From the NCBI RefSeq assembly GCF_023159225.1, contig NC_063168.1, forward strand, positions 40,599,562 to 40,663,561: a stretch of 64,000 bases of DNA, read 5' to 3'. Every line of letters starts with the position of its first letter. Position 1 is the stretch's first letter. Position numbers and translations under genes: made by a program. This stretch comes from Perognathus longimembris pacificus (lineage: Eukaryota > Chordata > Mammalia > Rodentia > Heteromyidae). The notes under the pieces are model-generated. The model was not told the origin of the DNA and searched no databases. It saw nothing but the letters and a program-made list of their open reading frames with translations. Shown here one piece after another: positions 58,101 through 60,735 of the stretch.

Positions 58101-58917
58101 TTACATACTTAGTGTATATTGAATACCGTGACTACATTTGTTCACCCTTCCCTCCATTTCTGTGTCCTTCTTTTGCCCCTTCTAAAAATAGAAAAGCTAC
58201 CAACAGTAACAACAAAACAAACCATGTTTCCATTTCCTAGAATTCATTTTGAAAAATTGTATTGGATGTTCAGAGTTACACGTTTGGGTTTCTTCTCTAA
58301 GAGTATCTTCCTTTAGTCTGTTTGTGCGTAAATGCATAGAACCCTGTATAAGTTATCACGTAAGTTGTCTTATATGTAAGTTTATCTGTTTTGTGATGGA
58401 TAAGGGGAGCATAGAAATGGTGGGACAAAGGGTGAACTAATACAGCAGTGATACTAGAAACTGTGTCAAAAATAAACTATACAACTTGTAGAGGAGGGAG
58501 TTAGGAGGGAAAAAATGGGGAGAAAATGAGGGAAGAGGTGGCATTATTCAAAACATAATGTACTTATTATCTGACTTATGTAACTGTAACCCTTCTGTAC
58601 ACCACCTTTACAATAAAAAATTAAGTCTAACTTCTGTTTTTAATTTTTTTATGATGAAGCTGTGAATTCTTTGGAATTGTGAATATTCTTTTGAAATATG
58701 GAGCCCAGCTAAATGAACTTCATTTGGCATCTTGTCTGAAATATGAAAAGTTTTCAGTATTTCGATACTTTTTAAAGAAAGGTTGCCCATTGACATCCTG
58801 GAACCATATATCTGAATTTATAAGCCATGCAATTGAAGCACAAACAAAATATAAGGAATGGTTGCCACACCTCCTGCTTGCTGGATTTGACCCACTAACT
58901 CTACTCTGCAGTTCCTG
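8366..58917 (+). CDS. ASB3: ASB3, seven joined coding exons (N-terminal 412 codons; 3' end outside window)
   Basis: ASB3 is a substrate receptor that binds Elongin B/C and Cullin-5 through a C-terminal SOCS box and recognises targets through ankyrin repeats; TNFR2 is a reported target. Joining 8366-8561, 21990-22148, 38267-38379, 38954-39089, 47193-47370, 50421-50618 and 58660-58917 gives 412 codons plus two bases of codon 413, with no stop or frameshift. Every junction is GT-AG and phases match: 1, 1, 0, 1, 2, 2, 2. Ankyrin helices recur about every 33 residues, for example [20 protein letters not shown] and [10 protein letters not shown]. The family protein is about 518 residues, so the last exons carrying the SOCS box lie right of 64000. 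The ATG has a strong context (A at -3, G at +4). The gene looks intact and conserved. Confidence 0.96.
9615..9772 (-). mobile_element. Deleted B1+ID SINE
   Basis: The reverse ID half joins directly to the B1 end CCTCCTGAGTAGTTAGGATT, so the middle of the dimer is missing. Confidence 0.7.
9850..10175 (-). mobile_element. Old ID and B1 SINE remnants
   Basis: Diverged ID-like (ctaagcaggtgttctataacc) and B1-like (GTGCTGTAGCCCAGATTGG) strings in reverse orientation, probably two or three ancient insertions. Confidence 0.5.
10555..10677. repeat. Tandem duplication, 67-bp period, two copies
   Basis: The segments 10555-10610 and 10622-10677 differ at only about four of 56 positions (for example GTTCATGTTAAAC against GTTCATATTAAAC). 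The copies are adjacent and direct, and match no repeat family I recognise. Confidence 0.9.
10735..10902 (+). mobile_element. tRNA-like dimeric SINE with internal deletion
   Basis: The left monomer runs to GAAGTCCTGG and then jumps straight to GTGGCACTGTGGCTCAAG of the right monomer. The left B box and linker are lost. An A12 tail follows. Confidence 0.85.
10955..11152 (-). mobile_element. Diverged B1+ID SINE
   Basis: T-run, CAAGTCTAGTACTCTACCA, then TTAATTGGAGAAGAGTCTTA and the B1 end in reverse. Confidence 0.7.
11690..12390 (-). mobile_element. L1 3' fragment with internal inversion
   Basis: From 11690 the sequence is the reverse of an L1-type 3' end (GTGATGTACAGAGAGGTTAC). Near 12310-12390 the orientation flips to plus (AAATCAAAACAACATTGAGA), typical of a twin-primed, inverted L1 insertion. 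Confidence 0.7.
12755..12975 (+). mobile_element. tRNA-like dimeric SINE
   Basis: Starts ACCAGGAATATGGCCTAGTG and ends GACTGGCAAAAACC with an A/C-rich tail. Confidence 0.88.
13242..13259. repeat. (CA)n microsatellite, short
   Basis: About nine CA units in a row. Confidence 0.9.
13911..14036 (+). mobile_element. B1-type SINE monomer
   Basis: GGCTGGACATGGTGGATCAC opens a B1/7SL-like monomer that ends in an A-rich TCAAATCAAAATG tail with no ID half. Confidence 0.8.
14040..14560 (+). mobile_element. L1 3' fragment
   Basis: AAATGGATGAATTGGATAAC and TTTTCACTCATATGGAAGC resemble the region around the end of L1 ORF2 and its 3' UTR. Confidence 0.6.
14575..15592 (-). mobile_element. L1 3' ends, two reverse copies side by side
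   Basis: Reverse L1-type 3' ends begin near 14575 and again near 14885. The second extends to about 15590 and includes the L1-typical CACATTTTCTTGACCCACTC at 15310-15329. Confidence 0.7.
15608..15826 (+). mobile_element. B1+ID dimeric SINE (diverged)
   Basis: CAGTGGCTCACACTTGTAAT opens the B1 half; GAGTTCAAGCTCCAGTACC closes the ID half before an A-rich tail. Confidence 0.8.
15830..16048 (+). mobile_element. Old B1+ID-like SINE
   Basis: GACACATGCTTGTGCCCTAG and GTTGCTCAACCAGTAGAGCA suggest a diverged B1 plus tRNA-like pair directly behind the previous SINE. Confidence 0.55.
16165..16350 (-). mobile_element. L1 3' end fragment
   Basis: Reverse L1-type end: AAAGTGAAGTACAGATGGAT then AGTGAGTACATTTCTTG. 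Confidence 0.65.
17890..18101 (-). mobile_element. tRNA-like dimeric SINE
   Basis: Full reverse copy with a 15-bp target GACATGGATCATTTT at 17875-17889 and 18102-18116. Confidence 0.94.
18296..18537 (+). mobile_element. B1+ID dimeric SINE
   Basis: GGCCAGGCACCAGTGGCTCA opens the B1 half; the ID half shows GTAGCTCTAATGGTAGAGTA. Confidence 0.87.
18707..18926 (-). mobile_element. tRNA-like dimeric SINE
   Basis: Full reverse copy between TTTAGTCTTCTT at 18695-18706 and 18929-18940. Confidence 0.93.
19430..19559 (-). mobile_element. Old B1-type monomer
   Basis: Reverse B1 string: ATGTAGTCCATGCTGGCCTC, AAGTGCTGGGATTACAGG. Confidence 0.7.
19747..19957 (+). mobile_element. tRNA-like dimeric SINE
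   Basis: GGGCTGGGAATGTGGCTTAG through GGGTTCGATTCC and GACTGGCAAAA. Confidence 0.9.
20026..20276 (-). mobile_element. B1+ID dimeric SINE
   Basis: T-run with a GTT repeat, GGTCATGGGGCTTGAACTCG, ending GAGCCATTAGCACCTGGC. Confidence 0.88.
20930..21636 (+). mobile_element. L1 3' fragment (ORF2 end and 3' UTR)
   Basis: ATACAATGGAATTTTATGTA and GAAGTGAGCCAGACCCAAAG are L1 ORF2-end features. The 3' UTR has a G-rich purine stretch (21441-21530) and ends GACAATAAAAAAAG near 21617 with an A-rich tail. Confidence 0.75.
21685..21882 (-). mobile_element. B1+ID SINE (diverged)
   Basis: Reverse dimer with CTCATTAGAGATAGAGTCTC in the middle and TTCTGAGTAGCTAAGATTA at the B1 end. It stops about 110 bp before ASB3 coding exon 2. 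Confidence 0.75.
21990..22148 (+). CDS. ASB3: ASB3 coding exon 2 (residues 66-118)
   Basis: The acceptor TTCTTCCACAG precedes AGTCATCTGAA; with the leftover G it makes codon 66 Glu, then [19 protein letters not shown]. The exon carries the third ankyrin repeat, a near-ideal one ([13 protein letters not shown] then [14 protein letters not shown]), and the start of the fourth (EETTPLFL). It ends TTTTTAG before the donor GTGATG. At 159 nt with phase 1 at both ends, skipping it would keep the frame and delete about one and a half repeats. Confidence 0.95.
22705..22914 (-). mobile_element. ID fragment plus B1 monomer
   Basis: GAATTGAACCCAGTACTCTG (reverse ID) is followed by a reverse B1 with CAGGCTGGTCTTGCACTGAA. 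Confidence 0.7.
22994..23018. repeat. (CA)n microsatellite
   Basis: About 12 CA units following a CA/TG-rich lead-in. Confidence 0.9.
23083..23222. repeat. Compound (CTG)n-(CTC)n-(CCCTC)n polypyrimidine tract
   Basis: Roughly nine CTG triplets grade into CTC triplets and then CCCCTCCT units. The last 110 bases are essentially pure pyrimidine on the plus strand. Confidence 0.92.
23287..23526 (+). mobile_element. B1+ID dimeric SINE
   Basis: CCAGTGGCTCACGCCTATAA opens it; GTTCAAGCCCCATGACCG closes the ID half. Confidence 0.9.
23859..24068 (-). mobile_element. tRNA-like dimeric SINE
   Basis: Long T-run, GCCAGTCCTGGGGCTTGAAC, ending CCACTAAGCCACATTCTCAG. Confidence 0.9.
24205..24960 (-). mobile_element. 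L1 ORF2-region fragment split by a SINE
   Basis: GGATCTTGTTTTTTGATCCA and GAGGCCTGCAGTAATTCTGA match the reverse of the L1 reverse-transcriptase region. The SINE at 24426-24636 interrupts it. Confidence 0.7.
24426..24636 (-). mobile_element. tRNA-like dimeric SINE inserted in L1
   Basis: Full reverse copy. The 17-bp target CAGATTGTGTATTCCTT is at 24409-24425 and 24637-24653, both in L1 sequence. Confidence 0.95.
25742..25966 (+). mobile_element. B1+ID dimeric SINE
   Basis: TGGTGACGCACATCTGTAAT through AGTTCAAGACCCATGATTG. Confidence 0.83.
26024..26227 (+). mobile_element. tRNA-like dimeric SINE
   Basis: GGGGCTAGGAAGGTGTCTTA to CAGGACCGGC plus A14. Confidence 0.88.
26432..26700 (-). mobile_element. 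Old ID and B1 remnants
   Basis: GAGGATTGAATTCAAGGCC (reverse ID) is followed by diverged reverse B1 pieces (GCCTGGGCTGGCCTGAAAC). Confidence 0.55.
28309..28548 (-). mobile_element. B1+ID dimeric SINE
   Basis: GGGGCTTGAACTCTGGGCC at the ID end; TTAATTGGAAATAAGAGTCT in the middle. Confidence 0.83.
28668..28786 (-). mobile_element. B1-type monomer
   Basis: Reverse B1: TAGTCTAAGCTGGCTTTAAA, CTCAAGTACTGGAATTACAG. Confidence 0.65.
28807..29030 (-). mobile_element. Diverged B1+ID SINE
   Basis: T-run at 28807-28822, then a weak ID half and a B1 end GAGTAGTTAGGATTACAGG. Confidence 0.6.
29556..29744 (+). mobile_element. tRNA-like dimeric SINE with a G-rich tail
   Basis: A clean 13-bp target AAGAGGTAGTGTA lies at 29543-29555 and 29745-29757. 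The 3' end is a G-rich run (29724-29744) instead of an A-tail. Confidence 0.93.
30145..30351 (-). mobile_element. tRNA-like dimeric SINE
   Basis: Reverse copy flanked by TGTTAAGCAT at 30135-30144 and 30352-30361. Confidence 0.92.
30415..30722 (-). mobile_element. Old ID and B1 remnants
   Basis: Reverse ID scrap at 30415-30490 and reverse B1 at 30603-30722 (ACTGGCCTTGAACTTCAATC). Confidence 0.6.
31240..32490 (+). mobile_element. 5'-truncated L1 (end of ORF2 and 3' UTR)
   Basis: AATGGGATTACATCAAAGTA, AATGCAAATCAAAACAACTC and GGGAAATGGATGGATAGATC mark the C-terminal part of L1 ORF2. The 3' UTR follows and ends at ACAATAAAAATAG near 32478. The coding part has stops and is inactive. Confidence 0.85.
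33021..33240 (-). mobile_element. B1+ID dimeric SINE
   Basis: CCAGTCCTGGAGCTTGAATT to TCCTAAGTAGCTAGGATCAC. Confidence 0.8.
34106..34214 (-). mobile_element. B1-type monomer
   Basis: Reverse B1: TTTACATGTAGCCCAGGCTT, TTATAGGCATACAACATA. Confidence 0.6.
34324..34354. repeat. (TG)n microsatellite
   Basis: About 15 TG units. Confidence 0.92.
34725..35122 (-). mobile_element. B1+ID SINE split by a later SINE
   Basis: The reverse dimer runs 34725-34821 and resumes at 35020-35122 after a plus-strand tRNA-like dimer. The split falls in the middle segment, with CTCACAG on both sides. Confidence 0.8.
34822..35019 (+). mobile_element. tRNA-like dimeric SINE nested in another SINE
   Basis: GGCTGGGAATATGGCCTAGT to GACTGGC with an A14 tail. 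The flanks AGAATCTCACAG and ATAGTCTCACAG are its target copies. Confidence 0.88.
35540..35740 (-). mobile_element. tRNA-like dimeric SINE
   Basis: Reverse copy with the 14-bp target TTGCTGTTGTTATT at 35526-35539 and 35741-35754. Confidence 0.94.
36103..36136. repeat. (TG)n/(GTGC)n microsatellite
   Basis: TG units grade into GTGCGTGC and CATG units. Confidence 0.88.
36350..36440. repeat. AT/TG-rich low-complexity tract
   Basis: Alternating TATATA, ACATAT and GTACAC units, imperfect. Confidence 0.75.
36624..36830 (-). mobile_element. tRNA-like dimeric SINE
   Basis: Reverse copy between GTATAAGACTTTT at 36611-36623 and 36831-36843. Confidence 0.94.
36880..37110 (+). mobile_element. B1+ID dimeric SINE
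   Basis: GAGCTGGGTGCTGGTGGCTC to AAGCCCCATGACAGACC and an A-rich tail. Confidence 0.88.
37265..37480 (-). mobile_element. B1+ID dimeric SINE
   Basis: T-run, GTCAGTTGTGGGGCTCGAAC, ending ATGAGCCACCAGCACAC; the B1 half has an internal deletion. Confidence 0.83.
38267..38379 (+). CDS. ASB3: ASB3 coding exon 3 (residues 119-156)
   Basis: The acceptor TATATTGCAG is followed by CTGTTGAAAATGG. The leftover G completes Ala-119 and the exon continues [20 protein letters not shown] to [12 protein letters not shown] before the donor GTAATC. This finishes the fourth ankyrin repeat and opens the fifth ([11 protein letters not shown]). It is 113 nt and moves the phase from 1 to 0. Only 574 bp separate it from the next exon. 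Confidence 0.95.
38380..38953 (+). other. ASB3 intron 4 (574 bp)
   Basis: This short intron has a GTAATC donor and TTTAG acceptor. It is AT-rich and, unusually for this locus, carries no recognisable SINE or L1 insertion. Confidence 0.85.
38954..39089 (+). CDS. ASB3: ASB3 coding exon 4 (residues 157-201)
   Basis: The acceptor TGTGCTTTAG precedes GGAAATGCTGAA. The exon codes [18 protein letters not shown] through ILISS and ends one base into codon 202 before the donor GTAAGATG. It closes the fifth ankyrin repeat and contains nearly all of the sixth ([20 protein letters not shown]). Length is 136 nt, phase 0 to 1. Confidence 0.95.
39980..40230 (-). mobile_element. L1 3' end fragment
   Basis: Reverse L1-type end: AGGTGATGTACAGAGAGATT. 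Confidence 0.65.
40340..40550 (-). mobile_element. tRNA-like dimeric SINE
   Basis: Reverse copy between TCAAATACATAT at 40328-40339 and 40551-40562. Confidence 0.93.
40588..40830 (+). mobile_element. Diverged B1+ID SINE
   Basis: GGTGTTGGTGGCTTACACTT opens the B1 half; the ID half is weak (GGCATGGCTAAAGTAGGAG). Confidence 0.7.
40860..41013 (-). mobile_element. Partial B1+ID SINE
   Basis: Reverse fragment ending GAGCTACTAGTGCCTGGC. Confidence 0.7.
41563..41779 (-). mobile_element. tRNA-like dimeric SINE
   Basis: Reverse copy; the flanks CTCCATGATTT and CTCCAAGATTT look like its target duplication. Confidence 0.9.
42293..42915 (+). mobile_element. Probable solo LTR of an endogenous retrovirus
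   Basis: This GC-richer block interrupts L1/AT-rich DNA. In order it has a TATA-like TTTATAATCC near 42700, a polyadenylation signal CCAATAAATCC near 42792, and a G/T-rich run 30-60 bp after it, the layout of a U3-R-U5 LTR in plus orientation. With these ends it starts TG, ends CA and is flanked by TATAT on both sides. The target is low-complexity, so the ends are less certain; an alternative LTR is 42333-42882 (TGTTGAGG to TATTACA). No gag, pol or env frames are present. A GGTCCCC/GGGGACC inverted repeat lies near 42887-42908. Confidence 0.7.
42916..43212 (-). mobile_element. L1 fragment right of the LTR
   Basis: CACATTTTCTTGATCCATGC at 42926 and GTTTTCATAACTTGGCTATC are reverse L1 sequence. 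Confidence 0.75.
43213..43431 (-). mobile_element. tRNA-like dimeric SINE inserted in L1
   Basis: Near-consensus reverse copy with a long T-run. L1 sequence continues on both sides. Confidence 0.93.
43555..43784 (-). mobile_element. tRNA-like dimeric SINE
   Basis: GTTT-rich lead, GCCAGTTCTGGGACGTGGAC, ending CTAGGCCATATTCCTAGCC. Confidence 0.9.
43960..44076 (-). mobile_element. ID-half SINE
   Basis: GGGGCTTGAACTCAGGGCC to GAGCCACAGCTCCACTCC, only the ID half. Confidence 0.8.
44709..44758. repeat. (GT)n microsatellite, the longest in the window
   Basis: About 23 uninterrupted GT units, then GTAT units. Confidence 0.95.
45918..46007. repeat. Short inverted repeat (23-bp arms, 44-bp loop) in SINE sequence
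   Basis: The arm 45918-45940 (GACAGTACGCAAGCC then CTGAGTTT) is the reverse complement of 45985-46007 except at one base. Both arms derive from the ID half of a SINE. Confidence 0.88.
46084..46113. repeat. (GATA)n microsatellite
   Basis: About seven GATA units. Confidence 0.92.
46200..46435 (-). mobile_element. Two B1-half SINE fragments
   Basis: CACAGACTTTCCTGCCTGGG to CACTAGCACCTGGCC and then a second reverse middle-plus-B1 segment to about 46435. Confidence 0.75.
47193..47370 (+). CDS. ASB3: ASB3 coding exon 5 (residues 202-260 plus two bases)
   Basis: The acceptor TTTTGTATTAG precedes GTGCAAATGTC, giving [19 protein letters not shown]. It holds the seventh repeat ([20 protein letters not shown]) and most of the eighth ([13 protein letters not shown]). 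It ends AAA before the donor GTAAGT, and codon 261 Lys is completed by the next exon. Length 178 nt, phase 1 to 2. Confidence 0.95.
47690..47875 (-). mobile_element. tRNA-like dimeric SINE with a C/G-run tail
   Basis: Reverse copy whose tail on the plus strand is a run of 14 or more Cs (47689-47709), that is a G-run on its own strand. The left monomer has a deletion. Confidence 0.85.
47936..48177 (-). mobile_element. B1+ID dimeric SINE
   Basis: GTCATGGGGCTTGAACCTCA to GAGCCACCAACACCCAG. Confidence 0.87.
48607..49099 (-). mobile_element. B1+ID SINE split by a tRNA-like dimeric SINE
   Basis: The host dimer occupies 48607-48748 and 48957-49099. A reverse tRNA-like dimer lies between, near 48749-48956, with CACCACTTCC / CACCACCATTTCC as its probable target copies. 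Confidence 0.85.
49430..49610 (-). mobile_element. Old ID and B1 remnants
   Basis: Diverged reverse ID (TTTAGACAAGCACTGTAGC) followed by reverse B1 (TCCTGAGTAGCTGGAACTAT). Confidence 0.65.
49881..50128 (+). mobile_element. B1+ID dimeric SINE
   Basis: GTAGCTCATGCCTGTAATCC to GAGTTCAAGCCTCAGGAC. Confidence 0.85.
50421..50618 (+). CDS. ASB3: ASB3 coding exon 6 (residues 261-326 plus two bases)
   Basis: The acceptor GTATTTATAG has a modest pyrimidine run and precedes AATCTTGGACTTG. The product runs [16 protein letters not shown], then [20 protein letters not shown] (ninth repeat), to MAFQK, and ends GA before the donor GTATGT. The exon is 198 nt with phase 2 at both ends, so skipping it would preserve the frame. 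Acidic-for-basic and other small changes are scattered; nothing is broken. Confidence 0.95.
50801..51240 (-). mobile_element. ERV LTR (440 bp), antisense to ASB3
   Basis: The block starts TGTTATACCC, ends AACTTTTCA and is flanked by TCCTC at 50796-50800 and 51241-51245. AAGGCTTTATTCAGG near 50870 is a reverse AATAAA signal, and GCTTATAAAGGC near 50966 is a reverse TATA-like box. That gives U3-R-U5 in minus orientation. A 14-bp duplicated motif (GGCGGTTAGAGTTA) occurs twice near 51064-51105. It carries no coding capacity. Confidence 0.85.
51241..51660 (-). mobile_element. Possible ERV internal remnant beside the LTR
   Basis: On the minus strand this sequence leads into the LTR through a purine run (AAAGGAGGA), like a polypurine tract. 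It resembles no SINE or L1 seen elsewhere here. No intact retroviral frame is visible. If the TCCTC repeats are a true target duplication the LTR is solo and this is ordinary intron; the two readings conflict. Confidence 0.35.
52650..52740 (-). mobile_element. ID-type fragment
   Basis: AGGGTTTGAACTCATAACCT and CTTGAGCTACACCTCCAGC after a GTTTT-rich run. Confidence 0.6.
53265..53350 (-). mobile_element. L1 3' end fragment
   Basis: GTATTGTACAGAGAGGTTAC, GTGAGTACATTTCTTAT. Confidence 0.7.
53491..53665 (+). mobile_element. Diverged B1+ID SINE
   Basis: GTGGCCCGTGCTTGTCATCC to the weak ID half AATAGAGTATTAGCTGTGAG. Confidence 0.65.
53831..54041 (-). mobile_element. tRNA-like dimeric SINE
   Basis: Near-consensus reverse copy flanked by the T-rich 17-mer TTATTTTTAATTTTTTT at 53814-53830 and 54042-54058. 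Confidence 0.92.
55656..55788 (+). mobile_element. Deleted B1-type SINE
   Basis: GCTGAGTGAGGTGGTTTACA through a shortened body to an A10 tail. Confidence 0.65.
55830..56280 (+). mobile_element. L1 3' UTR
   Basis: The 3' UTR family seen elsewhere in the window, ending GTACTCATTACCTGATT and an AATCATTAAAAAG tail. It contains a (GGT)n run at 55991-56013 and a small ACCTGATTTAACATT tandem repeat at 56212-56242. Confidence 0.7.
55991..56013. repeat. (GGT)n microsatellite
   Basis: About seven GGT units after GTT units. Confidence 0.9.
56508..56830 (-). mobile_element. ERV LTR (323 bp) in a TA/TG microsatellite
   Basis: It starts TGTTAGG, ends CCTTACA and is flanked exactly by ATATG at 56503-56507 and 56831-56835. 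On the minus strand it has a TATA-like CTAAATAAAGC near 56667 and an AATAAAC polyadenylation signal near 56578. A (GA)n run at 56628-56650 lies inside. The surrounding TATATG tract resumes unchanged on the other side. No coding capacity; antisense to ASB3. Confidence 0.9.
57252..57895 (-). mobile_element. B1+ID SINE split by an LTR
   Basis: The reverse SINE occupies 57252-57416 (GGGATTTGAACTCAGGGCC ...) and 57825-57895 (TCTGAGTAGCTAGGATTTTA). The LTR at 57417-57824 separates the halves. Confidence 0.85.
57417..57824 (-). mobile_element. ERV LTR (408 bp) nested in a SINE
   Basis: It starts TGAAAACAACC, ends GTGCTAACA and is flanked by CCCAG at 57412-57416 and 57825-57829. AGGAATTTATTGTC near 57470 is a reverse polyadenylation signal. 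A (TATT)n run (57608-57636) lies inside. No coding capacity. Confidence 0.9.
57919..57944. repeat. (CAA)n microsatellite
   Basis: About nine CAA units after a T/A run. Confidence 0.9.
57948..58320 (-). mobile_element. L1 3' UTR, left arm of an inverted pair
   Basis: Reverse 3' end: CTTTATTGTTATTACAGGGA, GAATCAGGTAATGAATACA, TTCACCCTTCCCTCCATTTC. Confidence 0.75.
58380..58622 (+). mobile_element. L1 3' UTR, right arm, ends beside ASB3 exon 7
   Basis: Plus-strand 3' end: GGGACAAAGGGTGAACTAAT to GTACACCACCTTTACAATAA. It stops at 58622, 37 bases before the exon. Confidence 0.78.
58660..58917 (+). CDS. ASB3: ASB3 coding exon 7 (residues 327-412 plus two bases)
   Basis: The acceptor is the less common AAG (TTTATGATGAAG), which completes Asp-327 and continues [20 protein letters not shown] to [11 protein letters not shown], ending TG before the donor GTAAGA. 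This is the divergent distal part of the ankyrin stack, before the SOCS-box linker. It is 258 nt, phase 2 to 2. An L1-type 3' end with AATAAA stops about 38 bp upstream of the acceptor, so the branch point must lie in very little unique sequence or in the repeat itself. Confidence 0.95.
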
Positions 58918-59549
58918 GTAAGAAATCCCACTATTATGGGCCCTACAATTTTATGTGTCTATGCTATCTTTTTTCCCCCTTATGTGTTGAGATCTCTGTG
59001 TTAAGAGAAGGGTGTGTGTGCCTATGTGTGTTTTGATTGCTTATGTGTGTTTAGATAGATGCTAGTGAGTTATTCTGAGAGAGAGCTTCTCGAACTGCCC
59101 TTTCTCCTCTCTCTTCTTCTTCCTTCTTCCTCCTCCTCTTGCTATATAGGCCAGGAAATCCTCAAATTTATTATGTAGCCCAAGTTGTCTTTCAGTTTAC
59201 AGTCCTACTTCAGCCTTCGATGTGCTAGGAATATATTATAGGCATGTTCCCTTATTCTTTTCTTAAAATGTTTGTGACACAAGAAAAAAAAGGTTATAGC
59301 TGCTTTGAAGATTGTTATCTTTACCAAACTAGATTGAATGTTCCTACCCTACAGCATCTTATCTTTTTAAAATTTGTCTCCTTAAAAAATGGTTTCTGAA
59401 GTATCTGAGGATATAACTTGTTTAGGTAGTTTCTCAAAGAGGTAGCACTCTACAAGAGATTATACAAATGTTGAATCAGGCTTTTACTTGGGTAGGAAGA
59501 AATGGCTGTTTCTTGCTAACCTCCAACCTTTGCAAGAATCATTACTCTG

Positions 59550-59765
59550 GTCCTGACTTTGGTGGCTTATGCCTATAATCCAAGGTACTAAATAAGCTGA
59601 GACCTTGGAGGATCAAAGTTTGAAGCAAGACCAGGCAGAAAAGTCCAGCAAAGTGCTAGATTGCAGACATGGCTCAGGTGGTAGAGAGCCAACCATGAGA
59701 AGAAAGCTGACTGAGAATGGAAGGCACTTAGTTCAAGCTCTGGTATTTATACAGAAAAATAAACT
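59550..59765 (+). mobile_element. B1+ID SINE (diverged)
   Basis: TTTGGTGGCTTATGCCTATA to GTTCAAGCTCTGGTATTTAT. Confidence 0.75.
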
Positions 59766-59899
59766 CGTAGTGTCTGGAGACAGAAAAGTGTAATAGTTAG
59801 AAGACTTTTGGCCTGATGATCATGTTAATGAGGCAGTAGAATAAAAATTTGCATCAAAGTAGAGGAATATTATTTTACAGAATTTTAGTAACACATCTA

Positions 59900-60125
59900 G
59901 TCTTTATTTGGCTCATACCTTTAATCCTAGCTACTCAGGAGTCTGAGATCTGAGCATCAGCCTGCCCATCAGGATAGTCCACAGGACTCTTATTTCCAAT
60001 TATCCACCAAAAGGCTAGAAGTGAAGCTGTGGTTCAAATGGTAGAGGGCTAGACTTGAGGAAATAAGCTCAGGAACAATGCCCAGGCCCTGAGTTCAAGA
60101 CCCAGGACTGGTGCAAAAACAAACC
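59900..60125 (+). mobile_element. B1+ID dimeric SINE
   Basis: TTTGGCTCATACCTTTAATC to GTTCAAGACCCAGGACTGG. Confidence 0.82.
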
Positions 60126-60308
60126 TACCATTCACTAAAATAAAATTCTGATAAGTACTAATATTTTATATTTGACATCTTTCCATTTTTTTTCCTCTCC
60201 CAAAAAGCCTTTTTTGAGGTTTAAACATAAATATTGTCATTGTGGCAGAATGCCTGACACACATAGCTCTAAAGTAGGAAAGGTTTATAGGAGGCAAGCA
60301 CTTAGGGT

Positions 60309-60474
60309 TTTTTTTTTTGGCCAGTCCTGGGGCTTGGACTCAGGGCCTGAGCACTGCCCCTGGCTTCTTTTTGCTCAAGGCTAGCATTCAGCCACTTGAG
60401 CCATAGCACCACTTCTGGCCGTTTTCTGTGTGGTGCTAGGAAATTGAACCTAGGGCCTCATGTATACGAGGCAA
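60309..60474 (-). mobile_element. tRNA-like dimeric SINE, truncated, with displaced end
   Basis: The reverse copy stops at GTATACGAGGCA. A piece of the missing part (GGAGGCAAGCACTTA) sits left of its T-run at 60291-60305, and AAGTAGGAAAGGTTTA occurs on both outer sides. Confidence 0.8.
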
Positions 60475-60735
60475 AAGTAGGAAAGGTTTATTTTGGCTCA
60501 TGAATTCAAAGGGTTCAGTACATGCTTGCTTTGCCCCATGCTCATGAGCAGAACATCATTGTGATGGAGTCTACAGAGAGCTGTTCACTCAAGGCAGTTA
60601 AGAAGCAGAGTAGAGCAGCTCATATCAAGGCAGACAGGAAGCAGAAAAGGGATACAGGAAGAGGCCAAGATGAGACAGAGCCCTCAAGGACTGCCCCCTC
60701 TCTCCTGTGTCTTGTCTTCACCACTTCCCAATAAT
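60475..60735 (-). mobile_element. MaLR-like LTR fragment
   Basis: AAAGGTTTATTTTGGCTCAT and the order of later strings (GCAGAACATCATTGTGATGG, AGGACTGCCCCCTC) recall antisense ERVL-MaLR LTRs. Assigned from memory of the pattern only. Confidence 0.4.

Larger units (their letters stand above)
50619..58659 (+). other. ASB3 intron 7 (8.0 kb), rich in LTRs
   Basis: Three LTRs lie here (50801-51240, 56508-56830, 57417-57824), with a possible retroviral internal remnant at 51241-51660. SINE remnants occur at 52650-52740, 53400-53470, 53491-53665, 53831-54041, 55656-55788 and 56284-56370. L1 3' ends sit at 53265-53350, 55830-56280, 57948-58320 and 58380-58622; the last two form an inverted pair beside exon 7. 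Stretches 51840-52640, 52750-53260 and 54060-55650 look like unique AT-rich DNA. Confidence 0.65.
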
